Part shown: one piece after another, positions 6,455-12,306 of the stretch
Position numbering within the stretch: the first letter of the stretch is position 1
Layout: each line of letters begins with the position of its first letter
NCBI GenBank assembly: GCA_025966335.1
Contig: JAICRS010000072.1
Span: 1 to 12,306 of the forward strand
From: Nocardioidaceae bacterium
GTDB lineage: Bacteria > Actinomycetota > Actinomycetes > Propionibacteriales > Nocardioidaceae
DNA length: 12,306 nucleotides
Reading direction: 5' to 3'
The notes under the pieces: model-generated
Database searches by the model: none
Seen by the model: only the letters and a program-made list of their open reading frames with translations
Told to the model about the DNA's origin: nothing
Made by a program: the position numbers and the translations under genes

Positions 6455-8467
6455 ATGGAGACCATCGAGATCCGGCTGTTCGGACCGATGCTGGTACGTC
6501 GTGCCGACGGCAGCGTGGTTCAGCAGGCCGAATGGCGCACGAGCAAGACGATGGACCTGCTCAGGCTGCTTGCGCTGAACGCCGGCCAGGCGGTCACCAT
6601 CTCCTCGCTCCTCGACAAGCTGTGGCCCGAGGTGGAGGCCGAGCGGGGCCGCGCGAGCCTGCGCACGGCTGCCAGCCAGCTGCGCAAGATCCTCAGGACC
6701 GACAACCTCGAACGCCGTCCCGGCTCGATGATCCTGCACCGGGCCTGGGTTGACACCCACGCCTACTCGGCACTGATGGTCGACGCGGACCGAGCCCGTC
6801 GCGCCGGCGAGCACGCCGAGACCGTCCTGCTGGTCCGGCAGGCGGAGTCGTTGTACGTCGACGACATCGAGGTGCACGACACCGCCGGCGACTGGCTCGA
6901 GGCGGTACACCGTGAGTGGCGGGAACGGCGGCTCGAACTGCTGCTGGACGCTGCCGACGCCGCAGCAGCGGTGCGGTGGGCACGGGACAGCCTTGACTTC
7001 GCGAGCCAGGCGTTCCGGATCGACCCGCACTCGGAGCACGCCGGCCGAGCGATGATGCGCGCGCTGGCCGGGCTGGGCGAGATGGAGAAGGCGCTCAGCG
7101 TCTACGACCGCCTCCGCCATGACCTGGCCGAGCACTTCGGCGTCGACCCTTCACCGCAGACCCGGGCACTCCATCTGCAGCTGCTGACAGGAACCGTCCA
7201 GAAGAGCCACGCCGTCGGGGTGATCGGGCACGCAGATGCCGTCGACTCCCTGGTAGCCGCGCTGTCCCGGGTACGCAGGTCGGCGGAAGGATGCGGTCTG
7301 GTCTGGCTGTGCGGTGAGGCCGGCAGCGGTCGCGAGTCCGTGGTCGAGGCCGCGTCCCGCCAGCTCGGCCTGTCCATGCGCAACATGAACCGGGAACCGG
7401 TGTGGATGCCTCGGCAACCGCTCGACTCCAGCCGGGTGTTCTCAGGCCCGGTGGCCGACGTGGTGGTGATGCCCTCGACCGAGCACCTGCCGTCCCATGC
7501 GCTGTCGGTCCTGGTGACGCTGGTGCGCCGGCAGCAGGTCACCCTGGTCGTCCCGCTGGTGCAGCCGGTGGCGTCGGCACCCGGGATCTTGGGCTCGGAG
7601 GCCGGCATCGCGATCGAGGCGGTCGAGGTCCCTGCGCTTTCGGACGATGATCTCGCCTCGCTCGCCCGCGCGGTCCTCCAGGGTGAGCCGGCCGAGGACC
7701 TGGTGCTCCGGCTGCGGAACCTGTCGTCCGGCCTCGCCGGGGTGGCGTCCTCCCTGCTGCGGAACTGGCTGGAGGAGGGGCGGATCGTGTGGACGGCCGA
7801 CGGCCTCGATCTCCGCGTCGCCGACGACGAGCAGGGGTCCCCTCCGGCGGGTGTGCTGCGACGGTCGCTGCCGCTGCTGCGCGCTGAGGAGCTGGACGTC
7901 CTCTGCATGGTCGCCGTCGCCGACGTGCAGATCAGCCGCAGGGACGTGAACGCTCTGATGACCGCGTGGTACCCGGGATGGAACCGTGACACGACCGAGG
8001 TCCTGGGTCGCCTGGTCGAGCGCGACCTGCTCCGGCTCACGCCGGAAGGCTTCCGGTTGCAGCAGCGGGCGAGCCGCCGCGAGCTGCTGGACTGGCTGCG
8101 GCCCTGGGTCAGGCAGAAGCTGCACCGGCTCGTCGCCGAGACCTTGGTGCTCGACCCCGCAAGCCGGGTCCAGCACTGGATGGCCGCCGGCCGCTACCAG
8201 CTGGCCTGTGATGCGGGCGCAGGTTCACTGGCGCAGGCCTGCATGGCTGATGACCGGCCGGCCGCTCTGGCGCTGCTCGAGGTGCTCCGGACCCTGCCCC
8301 CGAAGATGCAACCGCTGTCGGTGAACCAGCCGCTTGGGATGTATCTCGACAACGTCCAGCGAGAGCTCCAGCGGACCGCTCCCGGTGGACCGTCGCCCGA
8401 GCCGGTCGACACGGAGAGCCACGACCGCGGTACCGGCCAGGTCACCGAGCGCCAGTCCCGGGTTTGA
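6455..8467 (+). CDS. SARP-family transcriptional activator with degenerate NTPase-like C-terminal region
   Basis: A 670-aa cytoplasmic regulator. Residues about 4-97 are an OmpR/PhoB-type winged helix (opening IEIRLFGP; LDKLWPE and SLRTAASQLRKIL follow). Residues about 98-245 are a bacterial transcriptional activator domain of TPR-like helices, ending in the typical ALSVYDRLRHDLAEHFGVDP. This pair defines Streptomyces antibiotic regulatory proteins (SARPs). The C-terminal 420 residues resemble the NTPase part of AfsR/LAL-type regulators, but the Walker A segment reads GEAGSGRES (287-295), with Arg for the catalytic Lys, and no clear Walker B acids are seen near VVVMPSTEHL. It therefore may not hydrolyse ATP. 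No helix-turn-helix of the LuxR kind is visible at the end. The ATG at 6455 has GGGGAG (6445-6450) 4 nt upstream. Divergence from the peroxidase and the repeat-bearing spacer suggest it controls that gene and perhaps itself. Confidence 0.88.
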   Translation: METIEIRLFGPMLVRRADGSVVQQAEWRTSKTMDLLRLLALNAGQAVTISSLLDKLWPEVEAERGRASLRTAASQLRKILRTDNLERRPGSMILHRAWVDTHAYSALMVDADRARRAGEHAETVLLVRQAESLYVDDIEVHDTAGDWLEAVHREWRERRLELLLDAADAAAAVRWARDSLDFASQAFRIDPHSEHAGRAMMRALAGLGEMEKALSVYDRLRHDLAEHFGVDPSPQTRALHLQLLTGTVQKSHAVGVIGHADAVDSLVAALSRVRRSAEGCGLVWLCGEAGSGRESVVEAASRQLGLSMRNMNREPVWMPRQPLDSSRVFSGPVADVVVMPSTEHLPSHALSVLVTLVRRQQVTLVVPLVQPVASAPGILGSEAGIAIEAVEVPALSDDDLASLARAVLQGEPAEDLVLRLRNLSSGLAGVASSLLRNWLEEGRIVWTADGLDLRVADDEQGSPPAGVLRRSLPLLRAEELDVLCMVAVADVQISRRDVNALMTAWYPGWNRDTTEVLGRLVERDLLRLTPEGFRLQQRASRRELLDWLRPWVRQKLHRLVAETLVLDPASRVQHWMAAGRYQLACDAGAGSLAQACMADDRPAALALLEVLRTLPPKMQPLSVNQPLGMYLDNVQRELQRTAPGGPSPEPVDTESHDRGTGQVTERQSRV

Positions 8468-8494
8468 TCCACCGCGCTCTTCAGCAGACCAGCA

Positions 8495-8545
8495 CACGAC
8501 AAGGCTCCGGCGACCTCGTCCGAGGTCGCCGGAGCCGTTGTCGTG
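8495..8545. terminator. Bidirectional hairpin between convergent genes
   Basis: An almost perfect 24-bp stem with one bulged base and a 2-nt loop, centred at 8519-8520 (CGACCTCG/tc/CGAGGTCG at the tip). It lies 28 nt after the regulator stop and 14 nt beyond the stop of the convergent secreted-protein gene, so it can serve both transcripts. No U-tract is seen on either strand. Confidence 0.75.
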
Positions 8546-8558
8546 AGGACAGGTCGGA

Positions 8559-9437
8559 CTAGCCGATCCTGATCCCGCGGTACATGCCCATGAACGCGTG
8601 CGGCATGCCGCCCATGTCCGCGTCCGGCCAGAAGCAGATCATCACGTAGTTGCCCGGGGGCAGCGAGTAGCGCATGGTCATGCTCTTGCCGGGGCTTACC
8701 ACGCCGGTCTCGGTGCCGACGTTGAAGTTGACCGGCGGCGGCGCTTCGACGCCCTGGGCGACGCCCTCGATCCACTCGCGGAAGTCGGCCATCGTCTTGC
8801 CCTTGGCGAGCTTGGTCAGACCCAGGAAGTGGTTGTCGGTGCTGGCGTTGCGGAACGTCACCTTGCCGCGCGCAGGCATGCTGGCCGGCCTACGGGCCCA
8901 GTCGACCTCGCCGACGGCGCGGATCACGGTGCCGGCGTCGGCGCGTGCGCCGAGTCGCTCACCGGAGACCCGGATCGTCTCGATCTTGCTCGCCTGCGGG
9001 CGGGCAGGCATCGTGTCGATCGCCCAGTACGTTCCGCGCTGCAGGTTGACCCACATGGTCGCCTGCTCGTCGGCGCTCGAAGCCACGCCGCCGAGCAGGG
9101 TCATGTTTGCCTCGAACCGCTTGAGGGCGCGAACCTTCCCCTGGTTGAGTCCGGCGACGATGTCACGGACCAGTTCGCGCTTGGTGTAGCCCGGCGCCGG
9201 CATTCCCAGCTGGAAGCCGGCGTCCCGCGCGGACCGGACGACGAACTTGTGCATGCCCGGACGCAGCTCGGCGTCGATGTTGATGCTGTGGTTGCCGGCA
9301 ACGAAGACGTTGACTGCGTTGCCCGAGCCGTCACCGCGCGCGACCGAGGCCGTGCTGGTGGAAGCGGCGGTGACCAGGCTTGCGGCGGTGAGGCCGAGAG
9401 TCGTGGAGAGAACCGCCAAACGACGTACGTATGACAT
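8559..9437 (-). CDS. Secreted protein of two related halves, the second cupredoxin-like
   Basis: A 292-aa exported protein of a family I recognise only loosely. Residues 1-31 are a signal peptide (MSYVRR, then a hydrophobic core to about residue 27). The ATG at 9437 is chosen because it gives a normal signal peptide and has AGGGG a few bases upstream; an ATG at 9488 would add 17 residues in front. The C-terminal half (about 188-292) has H203 (after NASTDN), C268 (in YVMICFWP), H280 (MPH) and M285 (GM), a ligand set like type-1 copper sites, although 11 residues separate the Cys and second His. The N-terminal half (about 40-150) aligns with it: RSARDAGFQLGM with RNASTDNHFLGL, and GTYWAIDTMP with GNYVMICFWP. 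F75 replaces H203 and D141 replaces C268. Electron transfer or copper binding outside the membrane is inferred. The gene is convergent with the SARP gene. Confidence 0.7.
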   Translation of the reverse strand: MSYVRRLAVLSTTLGLTAASLVTAASTSTASVARGDGSGNAVNVFVAGNHSINIDAELRPGMHKFVVRSARDAGFQLGMPAPGYTKRELVRDIVAGLNQGKVRALKRFEANMTLLGGVASSADEQATMWVNLQRGTYWAIDTMPARPQASKIETIRVSGERLGARADAGTVIRAVGEVDWARRPASMPARGKVTFRNASTDNHFLGLTKLAKGKTMADFREWIEGVAQGVEAPPPVNFNVGTETGVVSPGKSMTMRYSLPPGNYVMICFWPDADMGGMPHAFMGMYRGIRIG

Positions 9438-9466
9438 AGATACCCCTGACTGAAGCGGCCCGCCCC

Positions 9467-9558
9467 CGGTGAGCGCGCCAGGACCCACCTTCCGGCACCG
9501 CGTGGTGGACAGTCGACCCCAGGTGACCGAAAACCACCGCTTCGGGCCACGCTCACCG
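9467..9558. repeat. Long-range 9-bp inverted repeat in the leader of the cupredoxin-like gene
   Basis: CGGTGAGCG (9467-9475) and CGCTCACCG (9550-9558) are exact complements 74 nt apart in the 136-nt gap between the exporter stop and the cupredoxin-like start. The arms could pair in a leader transcript. The function is unknown and chance is possible in DNA this GC-rich. Confidence 0.3.
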
Positions 9559-9573
9559 CCCGGATGGGGGGTG

Positions 9574-10551
9574 TCATGCCACCCGTTCGGGTGATTGCGC
9601 GCTCTCGGGAAGAGGCTTCCGACGTGGCCGCTCAGCAGTGATCACGATCGCGACCGCCGCAACCACGATGCCACCACCGACCAGGACGGCGCCGGTGATC
9701 GGCTCGGACAGGATCAGCCAACCGAGGAACACCGCCACGACCGGGTTCACGTAGGCGTACGTCGCGACCAGCGAGATCGGCGCGCTCGCCAGCAGCCAGA
9801 CATAGGAGGTGAACGCGACCACCGAACCGAAGACCACCAGGTAGCCGAGTGCCAGCCAGGTCTGCGGACCGTACGACGTGGGGCTGAAGCGTTCTCCGAC
9901 GGCCGTCCCGGCCCCGAGCAGGATCAGTCCACCGGCGAGCATCTCGTAGACGGTGGTGACGAACACGTCCTTCGGCAGGCGCAGCCGAGGTTGCACCCAG
10001 GAGCCGAAGGCCCAGCACGAGGACGCGAAGACGATGATCCCGGCAGCGACGATCGGGACCTCACCGACGTCCTTGCCGCGCCCGGAGAGCACCAGGTAAG
10101 CCAGTCCGACGAAGCCGAGCAGCACTCCGAACATGCTCAGGCCGCGTGGGCGGTCTCCGTCCAGCGTGCGGAAGAGCGTAATCATCAGCGGTGCGACGGC
10201 GATCAGCAGCGCGGTGATCCCGGACGGTGCACCCAGGTCCTCGCCGACCGAGACCATCCCGTTGCCCAGGACCGGCAGCATCAGGCCCAGGAACGCCGCG
10301 CCCATCAGTTCCGGACGCGTGACCCGGAGCCGCCGTACGCCCCCTCGCATCGCCAGGATCGCGCCGAGCACCAGCGCCGCGCAGGTGTAGCGGAGCCCCA
10401 TGGACTGCAGCGGCGGGGCCTCCTCCACGACGATCCGGATTCCGAGGTAGGTCGAGCCCCACACGACGTACACCACGCCGAGCGCGGCGACGACCAGCCC
10501 GAGCTTCGGGGCAACCTTCGCGGGGGCGGCGGCGGGCATCGTCTGTGTCAT
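9574..10551 (-). CDS. EamA/DMT-superfamily exporter
   Basis: A 325-aa inner-membrane protein with about ten hydrophobic helices in two EamA repeats (about 17-155 and 165-306), the usual length for the family. The VVWGSTYLGIR segment (29-39) opens the first repeat. The second repeat has the typical YAYVNPVVAVFLGWLILSEP run near 265-284. Both resemble the YedA/RhaT-like drug-metabolite transporter branch, whose members export amino acids, other metabolites or drugs. The substrate cannot be read here. The tail after about residue 306 is polar and probably cytoplasmic. The ATG at 10551 has a modest AGGAC 4 nt upstream. The gene is transcribed away from pdhA, and 136 nt separate its stop from the next same-strand start, so co-transcription with the cupredoxin-like gene is possible but unproven. 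Confidence 0.9.
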   Translation of the reverse strand: MTQTMPAAAPAKVAPKLGLVVAALGVVYVVWGSTYLGIRIVVEEAPPLQSMGLRYTCAALVLGAILAMRGGVRRLRVTRPELMGAAFLGLMLPVLGNGMVSVGEDLGAPSGITALLIAVAPLMITLFRTLDGDRPRGLSMFGVLLGFVGLAYLVLSGRGKDVGEVPIVAAGIIVFASSCWAFGSWVQPRLRLPKDVFVTTVYEMLAGGLILLGAGTAVGERFSPTSYGPQTWLALGYLVVFGSVVAFTSYVWLLASAPISLVATYAYVNPVVAVFLGWLILSEPITGAVLVGGGIVVAAVAIVITAERPRRKPLPESAQSPERVA

Positions 10552-10564
10552 GAGCGTCCTGTCT

Positions 10565-10583
10565 TGTGAGTACTGACAGATTA
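10565..10583 (-). promoter_or_regulatory. Candidate -10 box and overlapping palindrome in front of the exporter
   Basis: On the minus strand TAATCT (10583-10578) fits TAnnnT. It abuts TGTCAGTACTCACA (10578-10565), a dyad with 12 of 14 symmetric bases, 14 nt before the start codon. A palindrome just after a -10 box is a usual repressor site. No good -35 box is seen at 17-18 bp. Confidence 0.35.
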
Positions 10584-10713
10584 CGATGCGCGGCCGGGTG
10601 GCGTCGCGCGGATTTCGGACAACATCCGCCAGAGATCCGGCCAGGTCACGGGGCTGTACCGATGCGCCCGCGGATTAGGCCGGGACGCCAAAGATCGGTA
10701 CGTTATGACTCAC

Positions 10714-10738
10714 TGAGACCGGTGTGTCGCCGGTCACA
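10714..10738. promoter_or_regulatory. Imperfect inverted repeat upstream of the E1 alpha gene
   Basis: TGAGACCGG (10714-10722), 7 nt, CCGGTCACA (10730-10738). The 9-bp arms match except for one base. It lies 115-139 bp before the GTG start and may be an operator or leader stem. No specific regulator can be named from the sequence. Confidence 0.35.
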
Positions 10739-10852
10739 GACCGGGATCGGCCCGTGCGACCGCGACGCAACACCCCCGCGCGTGGTCACCACGGTCGTGA
10801 ACTCCCAGCCGGTGGCGGAGACCCCGCCCACCGACCACACAAAGGAGTGCAG

Positions 10853-12016
10853 GTGAACGAGAGCAAGAGGGACTTCGGTCCCGACCTCGGCGAGGTCTTC
10901 GGCCCGTCGCACGCCGACGGCGGCCCTGAGCTGGTGCAGCTGCTGACGCCTGAAGGCGAACGCGTGGAGCACCCTGAGTTTTCCTTCGACCTCGATGACG
11001 AGGCGATCAAGGGCTTCTACCGGGACATGGTGCTGACCCGGCGGATCGACACCGAGGCCACCGCGCTGCAGCGCCACGGCGAGCTGGGCATCTGGGCGCA
11101 GCTGCTGGGCCAGGAGGCCGCCCAGATCGGGTCTGGGCGTGCGCTGCGGCCCCAGGACTTCGTGTTTCCCACCTACCGCGAGCACGGCGTCGCCTTCTGC
11201 CGGGACATCGACCCGCTCCGGCTGCTCGGCCTGTTCCGCGGCGTCGACCAGGGTGGCTGGAACCCCAACGAGGGCAACTTCGGCCTGTACACGATCGTGA
11301 TCGGTGCGCAGACACTGCACGCGGTCGGCTACGCGATGGGCATGCAGCGAGACGGGATCGTCGGCACCGGTGACGCCGACCGGGACGGGGCCGTGGTCGC
11401 CTACTTCGGTGACGGTGCCAGCAGCCAGGGCGACGTCAACGAGTCGTTCATCTTCGCCGCGTCCTACAACGCCCCGGTCGTGTTCTTCTGCCAGAACAAC
11501 CAGTGGGCGATCTCCGAGCCGATCGAGCGGCAGTCCCGGATCCCGCTCTACCAGCGCGCGCTGGGCTTCGGCTTCCCCGGTGTGCGCGTCGACGGGAACG
11601 ACGTGCTCGCCTCCTACGCGGTCACCCAGGCCGCCCTCCAGCGTGCGCGCGAGGGACAGGGGCCGACCCTGGTCGAGGCGTACACCTACCGGATGGGTGC
11701 GCACACCACCACCGACGACCCGACCCGCTACCGGCTCTCCTCCGACGTCGAGCACTGGAAGCTGAAGGACCCGATCGCCCGGGTGAAGGTCTACCTGACC
11801 CGCAACGGCCTGGTCGACCAGGACTTCTTCGCCGAGATCGACGACGAGGCCGAGAAGCTCGGTGAGCACCTGCGCGAGGGCTGCCGCGCCTTGCCCGAGC
11901 CGAACGTGCTCGACATCTTCGACCAGGTGTACGCCGAGCAGACCGAGGAGCTCGCGACGCAGAAGGAAGGCTACGCCGCCTACCTGGACTCGTTCGAGAT
12001 GGCAGGAGGACACTGA
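10853..12016 (+). CDS. pdhA: Thiamine-diphosphate-dependent 2-oxoacid dehydrogenase E1 component, alpha subunit
   Basis: A 387-aa cytoplasmic subunit of the E1 enzyme that decarboxylates a 2-oxo acid (pyruvate or branched-chain) and passes the acyl group to the lipoyl E2. The length fits the heterotetrameric alpha/beta E1 type. The thiamine diphosphate/Mg2+ motif is complete: GDG at 186-188 and NN at 215-216 (QNNQWAIS). Other family signatures are RRIDTEATALQRHGELG, TYREHGV and the phosphorylation-loop region YRMGAHTTTDDPTRYR. GTG at 10853 follows AAAGGAG at 5 nt, whereas an ATG at 10724 lacks an RBS. The stop overlaps the ATG of the beta subunit (TGATG). In Mycobacterium tuberculosis the genes annotated pdhABC act as a branched-chain complex, so pyruvate and branched-chain substrates cannot be told apart here. 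Confidence 0.93.
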   Translation: MNESKRDFGPDLGEVFGPSHADGGPELVQLLTPEGERVEHPEFSFDLDDEAIKGFYRDMVLTRRIDTEATALQRHGELGIWAQLLGQEAAQIGSGRALRPQDFVFPTYREHGVAFCRDIDPLRLLGLFRGVDQGGWNPNEGNFGLYTIVIGAQTLHAVGYAMGMQRDGIVGTGDADRDGAVVAYFGDGASSQGDVNESFIFAASYNAPVVFFCQNNQWAISEPIERQSRIPLYQRALGFGFPGVRVDGNDVLASYAVTQAALQRAREGQGPTLVEAYTYRMGAHTTTDDPTRYRLSSDVEHWKLKDPIARVKVYLTRNGLVDQDFFAEIDDEAEKLGEHLREGCRALPEPNVLDIFDQVYAEQTEELATQKEGYAAYLDSFEMAGGH

Positions 12017-12306
12017 TGTCCAAGATCACGTTGGCCAAGGGCCTGAACGCCGGCCTGCGCAAGGCGATGGAGGACGACCCCAAGGTCCTCATCATGGGCG
12101 AGGACGTCGGCAAGCTCGGCGGTGTCTTCCGGATCACCGACGGATTGCAGAAGGACTTCGGCGAGGACCGGGTCATCGACAGTCCGCTCGCCGAGTCCGG
12201 GATCCTGGGCACTGCGGTCGGCCTGGCCATGCGCGGCTACCGCCCGGTGTGCGAGATCCAGTTCGACGGCTTCGTCTACCCGGCCTATGACCAGATCGTC
12301 AGCCAG
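12016..12306 (+). CDS. pdhB: 2-oxoacid dehydrogenase E1 component, beta subunit (partial, runs off the window)
   Basis: The first 97 codons of the E1 beta subunit, which pairs with the alpha subunit to make the thiamine-dependent E1 heterotetramer. The ATG at 12016 shares its A with the upstream stop. AGGAGG (12004-12009) inside the end of the alpha gene lies 6 nt before it, so translation is probably coupled. The family motifs are clear: MGEDVGKLGGVFRIT (27-41), SPLAES with E60 (the conserved glutamate that activates thiamine diphosphate), then GLAMRGYRPVCEIQF and DQI. An E2 gene is expected just beyond the window, as in most such operons. Confidence 0.93.
   Translation, partial: MSKITLAKGLNAGLRKAMEDDPKVLIMGEDVGKLGGVFRITDGLQKDFGEDRVIDSPLAESGILGTAVGLAMRGYRPVCEIQFDGFVYPAYDQIVSQ

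Larger units (their letters stand above)
10552..10852. other. Divergent intergenic region between exporter and E1 alpha genes (no gene)
   Basis: These 301 bases hold a candidate exporter promoter/operator (10565-10583), an imperfect inverted repeat (10714-10738) and the E1 alpha ribosome binding site AAAGGAG (10841-10847). The in-frame ATG at 10724 falls here but has no RBS, and the 43 residues it would add are Arg/Pro-rich and unlike the E1 alpha family. I see no gene. Confidence 0.65.

Noticed and set aside
10724..10852. ATG at 10724 as the E1 alpha start
   Set aside because: It has no RBS and a Pro/Arg-rich extension. The GTG at 10853 has AAAGGAG at ideal spacing.
10703..12013. A 436-codon minus-strand frame over the E1 alpha gene
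   Set aside because: E1 alpha motifs (GDG...NN, TYREHGV) lie on the plus strand. The minus frame has no recognisable domain and is a high-GC shadow.
1..12306. tRNA, rRNA, insertion sequence, integrase or attachment sites
   Set aside because: I looked for cloverleaf-like segments, transposase motifs and terminal repeats and found none I could support.

Overview
The window is GC-rich DNA with actinobacterial features: GTG starts, strong GGGGAGG/AAAGGAG ribosome binding sites, a SARP-type regulator and an actinobacterial-style pdhA-pdhB pair. A high-GC actinomycete, possibly of the Nocardioides/Propionibacteriales kind, fits best. That placement is inference, because no rRNA or other taxonomic marker is present.

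Left part (1-6454), the unusual region. A giant secreted animal-type haem peroxidase (919-6075, minus strand, 1718 aa) carries RTX-type calcium-binding repeats, an Ig-like segment, a low-complexity (DPGT)n linker and a C-terminal fibronectin-III-like domain. Downstream of it on the same strand begins a second, paralogous peroxidase (1-567), cut by the window edge after 189 residues. The two copies share about 82% of mature N-terminal residues by hand alignment. They also share their start-codon context and a 65-bp upstream block with two TTGAC direct repeats 11 bp apart. Two strong hairpins (867-899, 803-841) separate the copies, so each looks like its own transcription unit.

Middle part (6455-9437). 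Divergent from the peroxidases is a 670-aa SARP-family activator (winged helix, BTAD domain, degenerate P-loop NTPase-like C-terminus). SARPs typically bind direct repeats spaced by about one helical turn, so it is a natural candidate regulator of the two peroxidase promoters. A near-perfect bidirectional hairpin (8495-8545) separates it from a convergent gene for a secreted protein (8559-9437). That protein is made of two related halves. Only the second half keeps a cupredoxin-like His/Cys/His/Met set.

Right part (9574-12306), housekeeping. A DMT/EamA-family ten-helix exporter (minus strand) is divergent from a 2-oxoacid dehydrogenase E1 alpha gene, which overlaps the start of E1 beta by one base (TGATG). 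E1 beta runs off the window.

Working picture: the left and middle parts may be a SARP-controlled extracellular oxidation locus of two secreted haem peroxidases, perhaps with a secreted copper-type protein. The architecture recalls the Mn(II)-oxidising peroxidase MopA, but the substrate cannot be read from the sequence. The exporter and the dehydrogenase operon appear unrelated.
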